The position numbers and the translations under genes were made by a program. Shown in pieces: positions 63,707 through 64,000 of a stretch of 64,000 nt of DNA. The notes beneath the pieces were generated by a model, which saw only the letters and a list, made by a program, of their open reading frames with translations, did not search any database and was not told the DNA's origin. The DNA is from Methylibium petroleiphilum PM1. Its GTDB lineage: Bacteria > Pseudomonadota > Gammaproteobacteria > Burkholderiales > Burkholderiaceae_C. Position 1 is the first letter of the stretch, and each line of letters opens with the position of its first letter. The stretch lies in contig NC_008825.1 in NCBI RefSeq assembly GCF_000015725.1, forward strand, positions 2,666,001 to 2,730,000. Direction: 5' to 3'.

Positions 63707-64000
63707 GCGTTGCGACCGCGCGCCTGCACCACGCCAGCGTGTTCCACCGGCTGCCGCGCGGCGTGCTCGCGCTGGTGGCGCTGGCCTGCATCACCGCGGT
63801 CGGCGGCGCGCTGGTCGCGCAGCACGTGTTCGGCATGCTGCCCTGCCCCTGGTGCATCTTCCAGCGTGTGCTCTACCTGGCGATCGCCGTGGTCGCACTG
63901 ATCGGCTGGGCCGCACCGGTGTGTGCGGTGACGGTGGTGACGAGCGGACTGGTCCTCGCGCTGTCGGTCGGTGGCATCGCATCGGCCGTGTTCCAGCACC
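63703..64000 (+). CDS. dsbB: DsbB, disulfide bond formation protein, N-terminal part
   Basis: The first 99 residues of a gene that runs out of the window. It starts with GTG at 63703 inside the RidA stop. Two or three hydrophobic helices surround a CPWC motif (MLPCPWCIFQRVLYL), the DsbB first cysteine pair (Cys-x-x-Cys). DsbB re-oxidises periplasmic DsbA and passes electrons to ubiquinone. The second periplasmic cysteine pair lies beyond the window. Confidence 0.88.
   Translation, partial: MSVATARLHHASVFHRLPRGVLALVALACITAVGGALVAQHVFGMLPCPWCIFQRVLYLAIAVVALIGWAAPVCAVTVVTSGLVLALSVGGIASAVFQH

Overview
The window is high-GC DNA (about two thirds G+C by eye, with strongly GC-ending codons) that reads as chromosome of a Burkholderiales-type betaproteobacterium. 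The gene orders dnaX-ybaB-recR and rnhA/methyltransferase/gloB/mltD, together with the protein families present, point to the Leptothrix/Rubrivivax/Methylibium/Ideonella neighbourhood. That placement is an inference from gene order and protein character, not a database result. No tRNA, rRNA operon or CRISPR array was seen. One structural RNA, the small SRP RNA, is present.

Layout: 1-1005 holds the end of a lipid A phosphoethanolamine transferase and a PAP2 phosphatase. 1016-10177 is a leftward potassium-uptake operon: a 30-aa ORF, then kdpF-kdpA-kdpB-kdpC, an embedded corA, and the kdpD-kdpE sensor/regulator pair. 10296-15257 carries a radical SAM protein with a near-perfect LexA box at its start, then a coupled c-di-GMP pair (HD-GYP and PAS-GGDEF-EAL). 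15376-22606 holds a LysE exporter, propionyl-CoA synthetase, an isochorismatase-fold hydrolase, a TetR regulator divergent from an HpaB-family flavoprotein, and an AcuR/AcuI-like pair. 22766-28636 contains an NlpC/P60 hydrolase, then moaA-mobA-GNAT-moeA (molybdenum cofactor) and a dihydrolipoamide dehydrogenase homologue. 28854-37996 is housekeeping: cytochrome c, chrA, rnhA, a methyltransferase, gloB, mltD, a MAPEG protein, recR, ybaB and dnaX. 38117-39385 has a divergent PurM-like gene and the SRP RNA.

The most distinctive region is 39440-49030. By eye it has more AT-ending codons than its surroundings. It starts just after the SRP RNA gene and ends at a strong terminator. It carries a StyR/TodT-like response regulator, a histidine kinase cut off at its N-terminus, a 1.2-kb IS5-family element, and the remains of a toluene/alkene-type diiron monooxygenase operon. 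That operon has an alpha subunit reduced to its last ~80 residues, intact B, C, D and E subunits, and a reductase split by an in-frame TGA. DUF1302 and DUF1329 genes follow. The IS lies exactly where the kinase N-terminus, the divergent promoter region and most of the alpha subunit should be, so the pathway appears dead by an IS-associated deletion.

From 49267 onward there is a chemoreceptor. A leftward five-gene operon follows, made of transglutaminase-fold, circularly permuted ATP-grasp and alpha-E genes, a predicted but poorly characterised peptide-ligating system present here in both fused and split form. comEC, a RidA-family gene and the first part of dsbB close the window. Two 77-bp copies of a structured dispersed repeat (71/77 identical) sit 7-9 bp after stop codons inside two separate operons.
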